A DNA stretch of 11,074 bases, taken from NCBI GenBank assembly GCA_026770585.1, contig MU647066.1:209652-220725 (forward strand), given 5' to 3'. Position 1 is the first letter of the stretch. Each line of letters starts with the position of its first letter. The stretch comes from Baffinella frigidus. Lineage: Eukaryota; Cryptophyceae; Cryptomonadales; Baffinellaceae. The notes beneath the pieces were generated by a model. It had not been told where the DNA came from. It was given only the letters and a program-made list of their open reading frames with translations, and ran no database searches. Below are positions 6,105 to 11,074 of this stretch, one piece after another. A program made the position numbers and the translations under genes.

Positions 6105-9100
6105 CTGGTTTGGGGTTTGGGGTTGAGGGTTTAAGGTTTAGGATTTAGGGGTTAGGGGCTAGGGTTTAGGGTTTAGGGTTTAGGGCTTAGGGTTTAGGGG
6201 TTAGGGGTTAGGGGTTAGGGTTTCGGGTTTAGGGTTTGGAGGTTAGGGTTTGGAGTTTATGGTTAAGGGTCAGGGTGCAAGGTTTAGGGTGTAGGGTGTA
6301 GGGTGTAGGGTTTGGGGTTTAGGTTTCAGGGTTTAGGGTTTAGAGCCTAGGGTTTAGGGTTTAGGGTTTCGGGTTTAGGCTTAACCCCGAAGGCTTGCTG
6401 CGAAACACGGCTCGTAGGTCAGACCGCAGCGCCCCAGCGAGGCAGCCTTTGTTGCGGCGGAGGTGGGAGGGTGCGGGGGGAGGCGCCGGGTGCCCCCCCG
6501 AGCGTTCGTCCAGGTGCTGCAGGAACCGTATCATCTGCCGGGAATCGGGTGAGGGGTGAGGGCTGAGGGCTGAGGGGTGAGGGCTGAGGGTTTAGGGTTT
6601 GGGGGTTTGGGTTTAGGGGTGAGGGGTGAGGGTTCAGGGTTTAGGGTTTAGGGCTTAGTTTCAGCGTTTAGGGTTTAGGGTCTAGGGTTGAGGGTTTAGG
6701 GTTTAGGGTTTATGGTTTATGGTTTATGGTTTAGGGTTTAGGGTTTAGGGTTTAGGGTTTAGGGTTTAGGGTTTAGGGATCAGGGTTTAGGGTGTAGGTT
6801 TTAGGGTTTAGGATTGATTCTTAAGTAGACATGCTGGCTGTGCGGACAAATCCGTCAAGTTTGGCGCGGAAGAGAACCTGCGTGGGGAGGTAGCCTGGCG
6901 GAGAGTGGAAGACGCCCTCGCGAGGCTTCCCGCGGAGCGTCGCCAAAAGGAGCTTCCCCCATTTGACCTGCACAAATTGATTGTCAAATCCCAGGGGTGA
7001 GAGGACTCTCACCCCTCGATGCAGACGTCGAAAGGAGCTTGCCCCATTTGACCTGCACGAAGGGTTCCACTTTTGAGGACTACCTCTGTACCGAGGCGGG
7101 CTCGTCTTAAGGCTCATAGACTTTTGGATCACTATCTTTAGGCTTGAGAGTTCTCCGTTGAAACAACGCAACCTCTTCAAAGGGGGTGAGAGTGTGCGCT
7201 GAATTGATGGAGGCACTGTATTCCCTCCCGGGGAGACGGAGGCTGCAGTCAATCAAAACTAAAGGTCCTAAAAGGAGGCTGGAGAGACCTTGCAGTCCTT
7301 CCACCAGCCTTCAATGTAGTCTTCTTAAGTTGACATGCTGGCTGTGCGGTACAAATCCGTCAACTTTGGAGCGGAAGAGAGCCTGGGCGGCCCTCACTGG
7401 TGAGACCGAATGCGCCTTTGATTCAGAGCTAGGACCTTGCAGTCCGCGAAGCTGGTCTTTCGGGTACGGGTATTCCGTAGGGCGCTACGGTAGGCAGTAC
7501 CGTAGGGTGCTATGGAGTACCCGTACCCGCCTTCGTACCCGGGAGGGAAGACAGACAAGATCGGTCACCTTGCAGTCTTGTGACCAGCTTCGGAGGTAGC
7601 CGTGGTGCCCGCCGTCGCTCGTGAAGTCCACGCGGATCTGCAGGTTGTAAGCCTCATTCACTTTCTCATGTTGTGAGCCTCACTCGCATCAGAGTGCACG
7701 CGGATCTGCAAAAACGCTTATTTCTCCAAATCGATTGTCCCTGGGAACTTGGCCGCTTTCACCTGTAGAGTAGAGATCTCCCTTTTTGAGGGCTGCCACT
7801 GTACCGAGGCGGGCTTGCCTTAAGTCGCACCGACTTTTGGATCACTCATCTCCAGGCTTGAGAGTTATAAAGAAGGGGAGGGGGGGAGGATCTGCCCGAG
7901 GATCTGCAACATAGCGATCTAGGCTCATATGTGAGTGTCTAGGATCCAAAGGGCACCTATGCTGTAAGGTTCTGCGCCTAGGCTGTACGGCAAGGTCATG
8001 ATCCTAGGATGTAAGGTTATGAGTGCAGATCTGTGAAGCTATGAGCGTGTAAGGTAAGGTTATGAGCCCAGATACCCACAAACAAGACACGCACCGTGCC
8101 GTCGGCTAGGTTATGAGTCCTCGTCGACCCATGAGAGGCGGTTCCTTGGTCGGATAGCGAGGGGGGAAATGGATCGGATATTCATTGCATTCAGTGCCCA
8201 TACGGGCACTGAATCCCCCGCAAGTTGGACACGACTGGTACCCATTTTTGGATTCGTACCCGAATTAGAAAGACCCGTTTGCCCCCTCGCTATTCGACTA
8301 AGGGAGGACAGGGCTCTCAGAGAACCTAGATCTGTGAGATTATGAGCCTATAGTAAGGTTTTGAGCCTAGGCGGTAAGAAAGGTCATGGTCCTAGGCTGT
8401 AAGGCTGTGAGCCTGGATCTGCAAGGTTGTGAGCGCGTAAGGTAAGGTTATGAGTCTAAGACGAACCGTCAACAGGTTATGAGTCATCTCCAATGTCATC
8501 CTCGTCGACCCACGAGAGGCGGTCGAGGACACCTAGACTGTAAGGTTATGAGCCTCTGCTGTAAGGATAGTTATGATCCGAGATAGGTAAGGTTATGAGC
8601 ATATGCTGTGGGGCCGTAAGCCTGGATACCCACAAACAAGAGACGCCTCAGCGCCATCGCCGACATTCTCGAGAAGGGCACGCCTGCAGGTCGAGCGCCC
8701 CTCTAAATATCGGTCGGCAACATGTGTTTGTACCGAGCAATTGTTAATTAGTACCACGAGAGTAAACGGACTGCCCTGCAAACCCCGCACCGTGCCGTCG
8801 CCGATGTCATCTTCGTCGACCCAGGAGGGAGGGCACAGGATAGGGTCGTCGAGCGCCTGCATCACGAAGAGGGGGACACACACTTGCCGCAAGTAGTTCC
8901 CCGCACTCGACTCGGACCTGTTAGGTACAGCTCTTGTCAGTACATTAAAAAAAATCTCGTTACCCACAAACACACGCTTTGCAGGTAGTGGCCCGTTGAT
9001 GACTCGGACCTGCGATAAAACATGTTTAATCTACAAGAACATGGACCCCTATTTGTTGATAGGAGTTGGACGAAGGTTAATTACGGGCCTAACTAAATTG

Positions 9101-11024
9101 AATAAAGGCCAGAGTCCGGTTCGATAGGGTCGTCGATCGCTGGCATCACAAAGAGGGGGCAGCGCACGCTTTGCTGGTAGTTGCCCACGGATGTCTCGGA
9201 CCTGGGGGGGAGGGGGGGGGGGTTAGTGAGTCTTATGGGGATACAGACCCATGTAAAGTGGCTCCGGTCATCCTGCACGGGGCTGTATTCCCATAGACTA
9301 CAGGGGTACCTCGCTCATAAGAAACCGCCCCCCCCTAGGACCCTACAGTAGGCCTATGCCTAGGGCCCTAGGGGGGGTCCTAGGGGGAGGGCGCTTTCTT
9401 ATGAGCGAGGTACTCCTGTAGGCTGCTGGCAGCGTTGAAAGGTTAGCCTGCTGGCAGGGAGTATCCGTTAAGTGGCGACCACGAGAGGTCCAGAGAAAGA
9501 GGGACACACACCTGGCTCAAAGGGCACCTAGGCTGTAAGGTTATGAGCCTAGGACAACTTCAGGTAGTTCCCCGCACTCGACTCAGATCTGTTAGGTTCA
9601 GCTCTAACCAGTATATGTGGGCCCTCTCCCGCTCAAAAGGTGACGGGTTTGTACGGCACGCCCGGCTTGTGAACTCCAACAGGGTCGTCGAGCGTTTGCA
9701 TCACGAAGAGGGGGACGCGGACGTATTGCAGGCAGTTGTCCGCAGAACTGCGAGAGACGTTTGTTACTAATGGTCACCAGCTTCTTGTGCCCCCGTTAAC
9801 CGACGGATAGCGTTCCTAACCGACGGATCACGTTCCTAACCGACGGATAGAACGCGGTCTCGCGGTGCACGCCGCGTGGGGAGTTTCGGGACGCACCAGC
9901 CACACAGCGGACTTCGAAGTGATTTTGAATAACCCATACGCGATAAGACCTAGGACCCTACGGTAGGCAATCCGTAGGGACATAGGGGGGGTTCCCACGG
10001 ATATGGTAACGGAAAATGGGTTAGATTTGACGATTTGTTTCCTGCGCAGCCCGCTGTGTGGACTGGTCGACGTTTGTCCACCCCTCCCTCAAATCCACTA
10101 CTAGTCGAGTGTACACTCTGGATCGTGGTCCACGTTTAAAACACCGTGGTAAACAACGGTGTATAATCGGGATGCACCTGTTCGACGTTTGGCGCCCGCG
10201 AATGGCTCCTGCTCCTCCTGACTTTGACCATCAATTTGACCATCAACAGGCACAGGTGATCGCCCTGTCTGTCCCCTGTCTGCCGCTAGCGTCTCCTTCT
10301 GGTGCTAGAGATCTCTGGTAAAGTCACTCCGGTCATCCTACACGGGACTGCATCTTGTAGGATGACCGGAGTGACTTGGCAGCACAGAAGATCGCCCTGT
10401 CTCATGCTAACGAAAGCTCCTGGGGGACGCACCAGAACTGGTCCACGTTTGACACGCCACTGTTTGGCGCTACGAATGCCTCGCTGAAGTTGACCTGGTT
10501 CAGGGGTTCGGGTTTAGGGTTAGGGTTTAGAGTCTAGGGTTCAGGGTTTGAGGTGTAGGGTTTGGGTTTTAGGTCTTAGGTCTTAGGGTCTAGGGTTTAG
10601 GGTTTAGGGTTTGGGGTTTAGGGTTTAGGGTTTGGGGTTTAGGGTTTAGGGTTTAGGGTTTAGGGTTTAGGGTTTAGGGTTTAGGGTGTAGGGTTTAGGG
10701 TTTAGGGTTAAGGATGTAGGGTTTAGGGTTTAGGGTTTGCCAGAGTCTTGCATGAGCGCACCCTGGCAATGTCGACCGTCCCCGGGAACTTCTCATGCTT
10801 CGTCTGGTTTAGAGCTTAGGGTTTAGGGTTCAGGGTTCAGGGTTTAGGGTTTAGGGTTTAGGGTTTAGGGTTTAGGATTTAGGGTTTAGGGTTTAGGGTT
10901 TAGGGTTTAGGGTTTAGGATTTAGGATTTAGGGTTTAGGGTTTAGGGGAAGGATTTGGGTTTGACCTCGGCCTTCTTCATCATGGACGTGAGGACCCTTG
11001 ACCCTATCAGGGTCCGCCGCACAC
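5459..11024 (-). CDS. Alpha/beta-hydrolase, YheT/EMB8/ABHD1-3 type, C-terminal part, eight exons, 5' end outside window
   Basis: Seen: eight islands in the order 10966-11024, 10741-10803, 10433-10494, 8791-8917, 7569-7637, 6878-6967, 6386-6534 and 5459-6104 each have an AG acceptor and a GT donor (GC once), and their phases fit at every junction. Joined they give 1265 nt, i.e. 2 nt of a split codon plus 421 codons including the stop. Family knowledge: YheT/EMB8/ABHD1-3 proteins end with a helix-rich stretch, FDE..TAP..G, YY..SS..YL, VP.L...A.DDP (catalytic Asp) and GGH.GFL (catalytic His). All are matched in order by exons A to E. Inference: a serine hydrolase acting on ester or lipid substrates; the nucleophile GxSxG motif would be encoded to the right of the window. 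Exons F to H form an extension of unknown role that these proteins usually lack. Copies of exons inside introns mean the gene may be alternatively spliced or partly decayed. Whether it is expressed is unknown. Confidence 0.72.
6105..6385 (-). repeat. Intron G-H made of TTTAGGG-type repeat (281 nt)
   Basis: The entire interval between the exon G donor and the exon H acceptor (AAACCAG) is telomere-like on the plus strand: TTTAGGG, GGTTAGG, TGTAGGG, TTTCGGG. No other content. Confidence 0.7.
6386..6534 (-). CDS. Gene 2 exon G
   Basis: 149 nt: 49 codons plus two bases. It begins ATGATACGGTTC after CCGGCAG and encodes MIRFLQHLDERSGGH, then a Pro/Ala run, then a basic stretch LRRNKGCLAGAL. The donor is TCGGG|GTTAAGCC, entering telomere-like repeat. 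The ATG could also be an internal start, since the island alone is open for 57 codons, but its phase links it to both neighbours. The two leftover bases select the one 215-codon open frame in exon H. Confidence 0.6.
6535..6877 (-). repeat. Intron F-G, mostly TTTAGGG-type repeat (343 nt)
   Basis: About 6545-6820 is telomere-like, with a run of eight or more perfect TTTAGGG units near 6725-6778 and variants GAGGGCT and TTTATGG. The remaining part near the donor (6822-6877) is the block duplicated at 7322-7390. On the coding strand the intron ends CGATTCCCGGCAG. Confidence 0.65.
6878..6967 (-). CDS. Gene 2 exon F
   Basis: 90 nt, 30 codons, phase 0 at both ends. The acceptor is TTTGTGCAG|GTCAAATGG and the donor CCCACGCAG|GTTCTC. 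It encodes VKWGKLLLATLRGKPREGVF followed by HSPPGYLPTQ. In the hydrolase family the segment after GGH.G contains a W and a helix leading to the last strand or helix; KWGKLL could be that. The rest is extension. I do not recognise it as another domain. Confidence 0.55.
6993..7052 (-). pseudogene. Copy of exon F start, ending in an 11-bp hairpin
   Basis: After TCGTGCAG the minus strand reads VKWGKLLSTSASRGES, matching exon F for seven codons and then diverging. The end overlaps a perfect hairpin (6993-7003 / 7006-7016, loop GA), which may mark an insertion or break point. Confidence 0.5.
7289..7458 (-). pseudogene. Partial tandem copies of exons E and F
   Basis: Two copies of the exon E 3' end plus donor occur here: 7436-7458 (ACTGCAAG|GTCCTAGC) and 7289-7320 (YIEGWWKDCK, then GTCTCTCC). 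The second is closer than exon E to the family consensus GFLEG, which suggests it descends from a functional alternative. Between them, 7371-7400 repeats the exon F 3' end and its intron start, and 7322-7390 repeats 6822-6890 with few differences. The order E, E, F, E, F, F along intron E-F shows tandem duplication of an E-F unit. Confidence 0.55.
7461..7529. repeat. Long hairpin with CTACGGTA core
   Basis: The 69-nt interval folds on itself: 27 of 32 positions pair around a 5-nt loop, with a perfect inner stem CTACGGTA / TACCGTAG and outer arms CGGGTACGGGTA. The core is like that of the 4692-4800 and 9907-10015 repeats. It lies immediately beside an exon E copy in intron E-F. Confidence 0.85.
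7569..7637 (-). CDS. Gene 2 exon E with the catalytic His
   Basis: 69 nt, 23 codons, phase 0 at both ends. The acceptor is CCTGCAG|ATCCGCG and the donor GACTGCAAG|GTGACC. It encodes IRVDFTSDGGHHGYL followed by RSWSQDCK. Family knowledge: GGHxGFL close to the C-terminus holds the catalytic His of YheT/EMB8/ABHD1-3 hydrolases, about 25-30 residues after the DDP motif, as here. Strong GC preference at third positions (ATC, GTG, GAC, TTC, ACG, AGC) sets it apart from the surrounding repeats. Confidence 0.75.
7681..7705 (-). pseudogene. Fragment of exon E start
   Basis: After TTTTGCAG the minus strand reads ATCCGCGTGCACTC, matching the first codons of exon E (IRV), then stops matching after about 14 nt. 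It lies directly upstream of the true exon E acceptor. Confidence 0.5.
7718..7762 (-). pseudogene. Exon-like segment related to exons B and F
   Basis: After CTCTACAG the minus strand reads VKAAKFPGTIDLEK and a stop at 7718-7720. It shares a near-identical 21-nt block with exon B (AAGTTCCCRGGGACRRTCGAY). Its upstream intron (7780-7866) is a copy of the sequence before the exon F copy at 7052 (7070-7150). It therefore looks like a mosaic relic of duplication. It is not needed in the gene model. Confidence 0.45.
8144..8303. mobile_element. 160-bp palindromic element inserted in an exon D relic
   Basis: Terminal inverted repeats 8144-8172 and 8275-8303 match at 25 of 29 positions. Inside is a perfect 11-bp-arm hairpin (8189-8199 / 8204-8214, loop ATAC). 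The flanks read GAGAGGCGGT on the left and GAGGACA on the right. The uninterrupted copy at 8514-8531 reads GAGAGGCGGT-C-GAGGACA, so the insertion limits coincide with the inverted-repeat limits. No coding capacity: non-autonomous, MITE-like. Confidence 0.8.
8484..8532 (-). pseudogene. 3' fragment of an exon D copy (D6), uninterrupted
   Basis: Minus strand after TCTAG: codons for VLDRLSWVDEDDIGDDS and a stop. The SWVDEDDIGD block is shared with exon D. This copy is the empty-site counterpart of the D7 copy that carries the palindromic element at 8144-8303. Confidence 0.55.
8791..8917 (-). CDS. Gene 2 exon D with the catalytic Asp
   Basis: 127 nt: one base completing a Trp codon, then 42 codons. 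The acceptor is CTAACAG|GTCCGAG and the donor GGCACG|GTGCGG. It encodes SESSAGNYL, then VPLFVMQALDDPI, then WVDEDDIGDGT. Family knowledge: the VP-L-x(3)-A-x-DDP block carries the catalytic acid of YheT/EMB8/ABHD1-3 hydrolases and follows SS..YL. The segment after it (W.DED) leads in that family directly into the strand before GGH, which is exon E here. Of the exon D-like copies in the window this is the only full-length one with a donor. Confidence 0.72.
8970..9009 (-). pseudogene. Short copy of exon D start (D5)
   Basis: After the acceptor TCGCAG the minus strand reads SESSTGHYLQSVC, matching SESSAGNYLRQVC of exon D, and then diverges into a segment with TTTGTGGGTAAC. It is about 50 bp upstream of the exon D acceptor region, as expected from tandem duplication. 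Confidence 0.5.
9093..9201 (-). pseudogene. Copy of exon D (D2)
   Basis: After a C-rich pyrimidine tract ending CCCCCCAG the minus strand reads SETSVGNYQQSVRCPLFVMP, then AIDDPIEPDSGLYSI and a stop at 9093. It aligns with exon D through DDPI and then diverges. I see no in-frame GT donor before the stop. The acceptor looks better than exon D's own, so skipping or use of this copy cannot be excluded, but the missing donor favours decay. Confidence 0.55.
9234..9295. repeat. Hairpin with 13-bp arms enclosing a dispersed motif
   Basis: 9234-9246 and 9283-9295 pair at 12 of 13 positions. The enclosed segment resembles the left arm and loop of the 10321-10377 hairpin. It sits directly beside the 9298-9421 element, so the two may be parts of one nested insertion. 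Confidence 0.6.
9298..9421. mobile_element. 124-bp near-palindromic element
   Basis: The left arm from 9298 (CTACAGGGGTACCTCGCTCA onward) and the right arm ending at 9421 are reverse complements over about 46 bp with a handful of mismatches. The centre is itself palindromic (CCTAGGGCCCTAGG). The centre resembles the core of the 4692-4800 / 9907-10015 repeat. No coding capacity: a MITE-like non-autonomous element or hairpin repeat in intron C-D. Target duplications are not clear. Confidence 0.75.
9490..9588 (-). pseudogene. Broken copies of exon D (D3 and a fragment)
   Basis: At 9564-9588, after the acceptor CTAACAG, the minus strand reads SESSAGNYL like exon D, then runs into a minisatellite unit at 9530-9555. 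At about 9490-9515 the minus strand has the block GGTGTGTGTCCCTCTT, matching the CVPLF part of exon D. Together they look like one exon D copy split by the minisatellite. Confidence 0.5.
9681..9747 (-). CDS. Alternative or decayed copy of exon D (D4)
   Basis: Minus strand, after the acceptor TCTCGCAG: one base plus 22 codons ending at GACGACCCT|GTTGGAG. It encodes SADNCLQYVRVPLFVMQTL followed by DDP, clearly related to exon D (SAGNYLRQVCVPLFVMQAL, DDP). Its phases (1 nt at the start, 0 at the end) equal those of exon D, so it could splice from C to E in frame. It lacks the 20 codons after DDP. It is either a mutually exclusive exon or a copy that happens to be undamaged; the sequence does not decide. 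Confidence 0.45.
9794..9850. repeat. 20-bp tandem repeat, about 2.9 units
   Basis: Units 9811-9830 and 9831-9850 (CGTTCCTAACCGACGGATMR) follow a shortened first unit at 9794-9810. Located in intron C-D. No function is visible. Confidence 0.9.
9907..10015 (-). repeat. Dispersed palindromic repeat, copy 2 (inverted partner of 4692-4800)
   Basis: The reverse complement aligns along its length with 4692-4800, from TTTCCGTTACC through CTACGGATTGCC and CCGTAGGGTCCTAGG to TTATTCAAAATC and CTTCGAAGTC, with scattered substitutions. It contains internal complementary blocks (ATCCGTRGG against CCNTACGGAT). The core CCTAGGACCCTACGGTAGGC recurs in altered form at 9336-9381 and 7480-7510. Confidence 0.8.
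10040..10215 (-). pseudogene. Decayed copies of exon C in intron C-D
   Basis: On the minus strand around 10163-10213 lies GAGCCATTCGCGGGCGCCAA followed by ACGTCGAACAG and GTGCATCCC. This matches exon C and its donor with one internal deletion (exon C has GAGGCATTCGTAGCGCCAAA, then ACGTGGACCAG, then GTGCGTCCC). Two shorter echoes of the AACGTSGACCA block occur at about 10060-10080 and 10118-10140. None keeps an open frame through the whole exon, so they are read as relics of repeated exon duplication. Confidence 0.5.
10321..10377. repeat. Perfect 22-bp-stem hairpin
   Basis: 10321-10342 and 10356-10377 are perfect reverse complements around a 13-nt loop (10343-10355). It lies in intron C-D about 55 bp after exon C. 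The left arm and loop are related to 9255-9290 (shared GGTCATCCTRCACGGGRCTG), where the pairing partner differs, so this is a dispersed element and not a chance palindrome. Confidence 0.85.
10433..10494 (-). CDS. Gene 2 exon C
   Basis: 62 nt: 20 codons plus two bases (TG). It starts after AACCAG and reads VNFSEAFVAPNSGVSNVDQF, then the donor TTCTG|GTGCGT. Joined to exon D the split codon becomes TGG, giving VDQFW-SESSAGNYL. That is the expected order in YheT/EMB8 hydrolases (FDE..TAP..G, then YY..SS..YL). The phase match and motif continuity are the strongest single splice argument in the window. Read through the donor, the frame meets TGA at 10401-10403. Confidence 0.7.
10495..10740 (-). repeat. 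Intron B-C made of TTTAGGG-type repeat (246 nt)
   Basis: From GCAAACCC to GAACCAG on the coding strand, everything in this interval is telomere-like: TTTAGGG, TTTGGGG, TCTAGGG, TGTAGGG. The plus strand carries the G-rich version. No non-repeat sequence of note remains inside, so the repeat appears to be the intron rather than an insertion into one. Confidence 0.7.
10741..10803 (-). CDS. Gene 2 exon B
   Basis: 63 nt, 21 codons, phase 0 at both ends. It starts after AACCAG and includes KHEKFPGTVDIARVRSCKTL. It is embedded between two telomere-like tracts and has clearly different composition. In the hydrolase family the segment before FDE reads roughly H..F....D...V...KTL, which this matches. 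The donor reads CTCTG|GCAAACCC: a GC donor, the only non-GT one in this model. With it exon B joins exon C as KTL-VNFSEAF in frame. A 21-nt block of this exon is nearly repeated in the exon-like segment at 7718-7762. Confidence 0.65.
10804..10965 (-). repeat. Intron A-B made of TTTAGGG-type repeat (162 nt)
   Basis: The whole intron is telomere-like on the plus strand, with long runs of perfect TTTAGGG and variants TTCAGGG and TTTAGGATT. On the coding strand it begins GTCAAACCC and ends CTAAACCAG. The CCCTAAA strand supplies both a pyrimidine-rich tract and CTAAA/CTAAC-like branch candidates in every unit. Confidence 0.7.
10966..11024 (-). CDS. Gene 2 exon A
   Basis: 59 nt: two bases of a split codon, then 19 codons reading VRRTLIGSRVLTSMMKKAE. 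The acceptor is CCAG|GTGTG at the end of a telomere-like tract. The donor is GAG|GTCAAACCC, running straight into telomere-like repeat. The peptide is an amphipathic helix with basic residues. It suits the stretch of YheT/EMB8-like hydrolases just before the FDE segment, where a Y..L...L..L.K..H pattern is usual. The first in-frame codon is set by phase with exon B; another frame of this island meets a stop after five codons. Confidence 0.6.
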
Positions 11025-11026
11025 CT

Positions 11027-11074
11027 GGTTCAGTGTTCAGGGTGTAGGGTTGAGGGTTGAGGGTTGAGGGTTGA
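11027..11074 (+). repeat. Degenerate telomere-like tract at the window edge
   Basis: TTCAGTGTTCAGGGTGTAGGG followed by repeated GGGTTGA, directly upstream of the exon A acceptor on the coding strand. It is probably the 3' end of the preceding intron. Confidence 0.7.

Larger units (their letters stand above)
7905..8620 (-). repeat. Degenerate minisatellite resembling exon E's 3' splice site
   Basis: About 17-18 imperfect units of TGTAAGGTTATGAGCCTAG occur here (plus strand), with outliers at 7645, 7668 and 9532. On the coding strand each reads roughly GGCTCATAACCTTACAG. The real exon E acceptor reads GAGGCTTACAACCTGCAG followed by ATCC. Units at about 8025 and 8415 even keep CAG followed by ATCTGC or ATCCAG. 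A block of about 130 bp (7950-8075) is repeated at 8335-8460. The array fills intron D-E. Confidence 0.75.

Noticed and set aside
7186-7599. Plus-strand frame of 137 codons
   Set aside because: It runs through the 7461-7529 hairpin and antisense to three copies of exon E, so it is a shadow.
10500-11074. A true chromosome end
   Set aside because: The TTTAGGG tracts are interrupted by exon-like islands with matching splice phases and occur in several separate places, so they look interstitial and intronic.
1-11074. tRNA, rRNA, riboswitch, bacterial terminator or CRISPR array
   Set aside because: Hairpins were inspected, but none has a tRNA cloverleaf or rRNA motif. Repeats have no regular spacer structure, and T-tails after stems (e.g. 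986-1009) are better explained as palindromic elements.

Overview
This window looks like nuclear DNA of a eukaryote with a TTTAGGG-type telomere repeat, such as an alga, an alveolate or a plant-lineage organism. I cannot resolve it further. The signs are degenerate and perfect TTTAGGG tracts, GT-AG splice sites with one apparent GC-AG intron, GC-rich third codon positions inside short exon-like islands, and many palindromic insertions. No bacterial operon, tRNA, rRNA or CRISPR array was recognised. No open frame in the window is a complete gene. The coding content is split into short exons on the minus strand, which a single-ORF search hides.

Gene 2 (about 11024 down to 5459, minus strand, 5' end beyond the right edge) is the best-supported gene. 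Eight exons (A to H) join with matching phases at all seven junctions and give about 420 residues. Exons A to E fit the C-terminal half of an alpha/beta-hydrolase of the YheT/EMB8/ABHD1-3 type. They carry the FxEAFVAPxSG stretch, SSAGNYL, VPLFVMQALDDPI with the catalytic Asp, and GGHHGYL with the catalytic His. Exons F to H add a long extension rich in Ser, Ala, Arg and Pro with repeated NGSK blocks. The reading frame ends inside a perfect 26-bp palindrome. The nucleophile Ser motif should lie to the right of the window.

Gene 1 (about 2415 down to 255, minus strand, both ends open) has four phase-compatible exons of an unrecognised protein with two very hydrophobic segments near its C-terminal side.

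Four introns of gene 2 (A-B, B-C, F-G, G-H) and parts of the gene 1 introns are made almost entirely of telomere-like repeat. The coding strand always carries the CCCTAAA-like strand, except in one inverted duplication. The other introns are filled with decayed copies of the flanking exons, a minisatellite that looks like multiplied copies of exon E's own 3' splice site, and palindromic elements of about 145-160 bp with terminal inverted repeats. Two of these elements can be compared with an uninterrupted copy of the target in this same window.

Between the two genes (about 2800-5450) I see no convincing gene. The stretch holds shuffled direct repeats, many hairpins, a recurring CCTAAAGG motif and one half of a 105-bp dispersed repeat whose inverted partner lies at 9907-10015. 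All splice calls come from reading sequence and phase. There is no transcript evidence.
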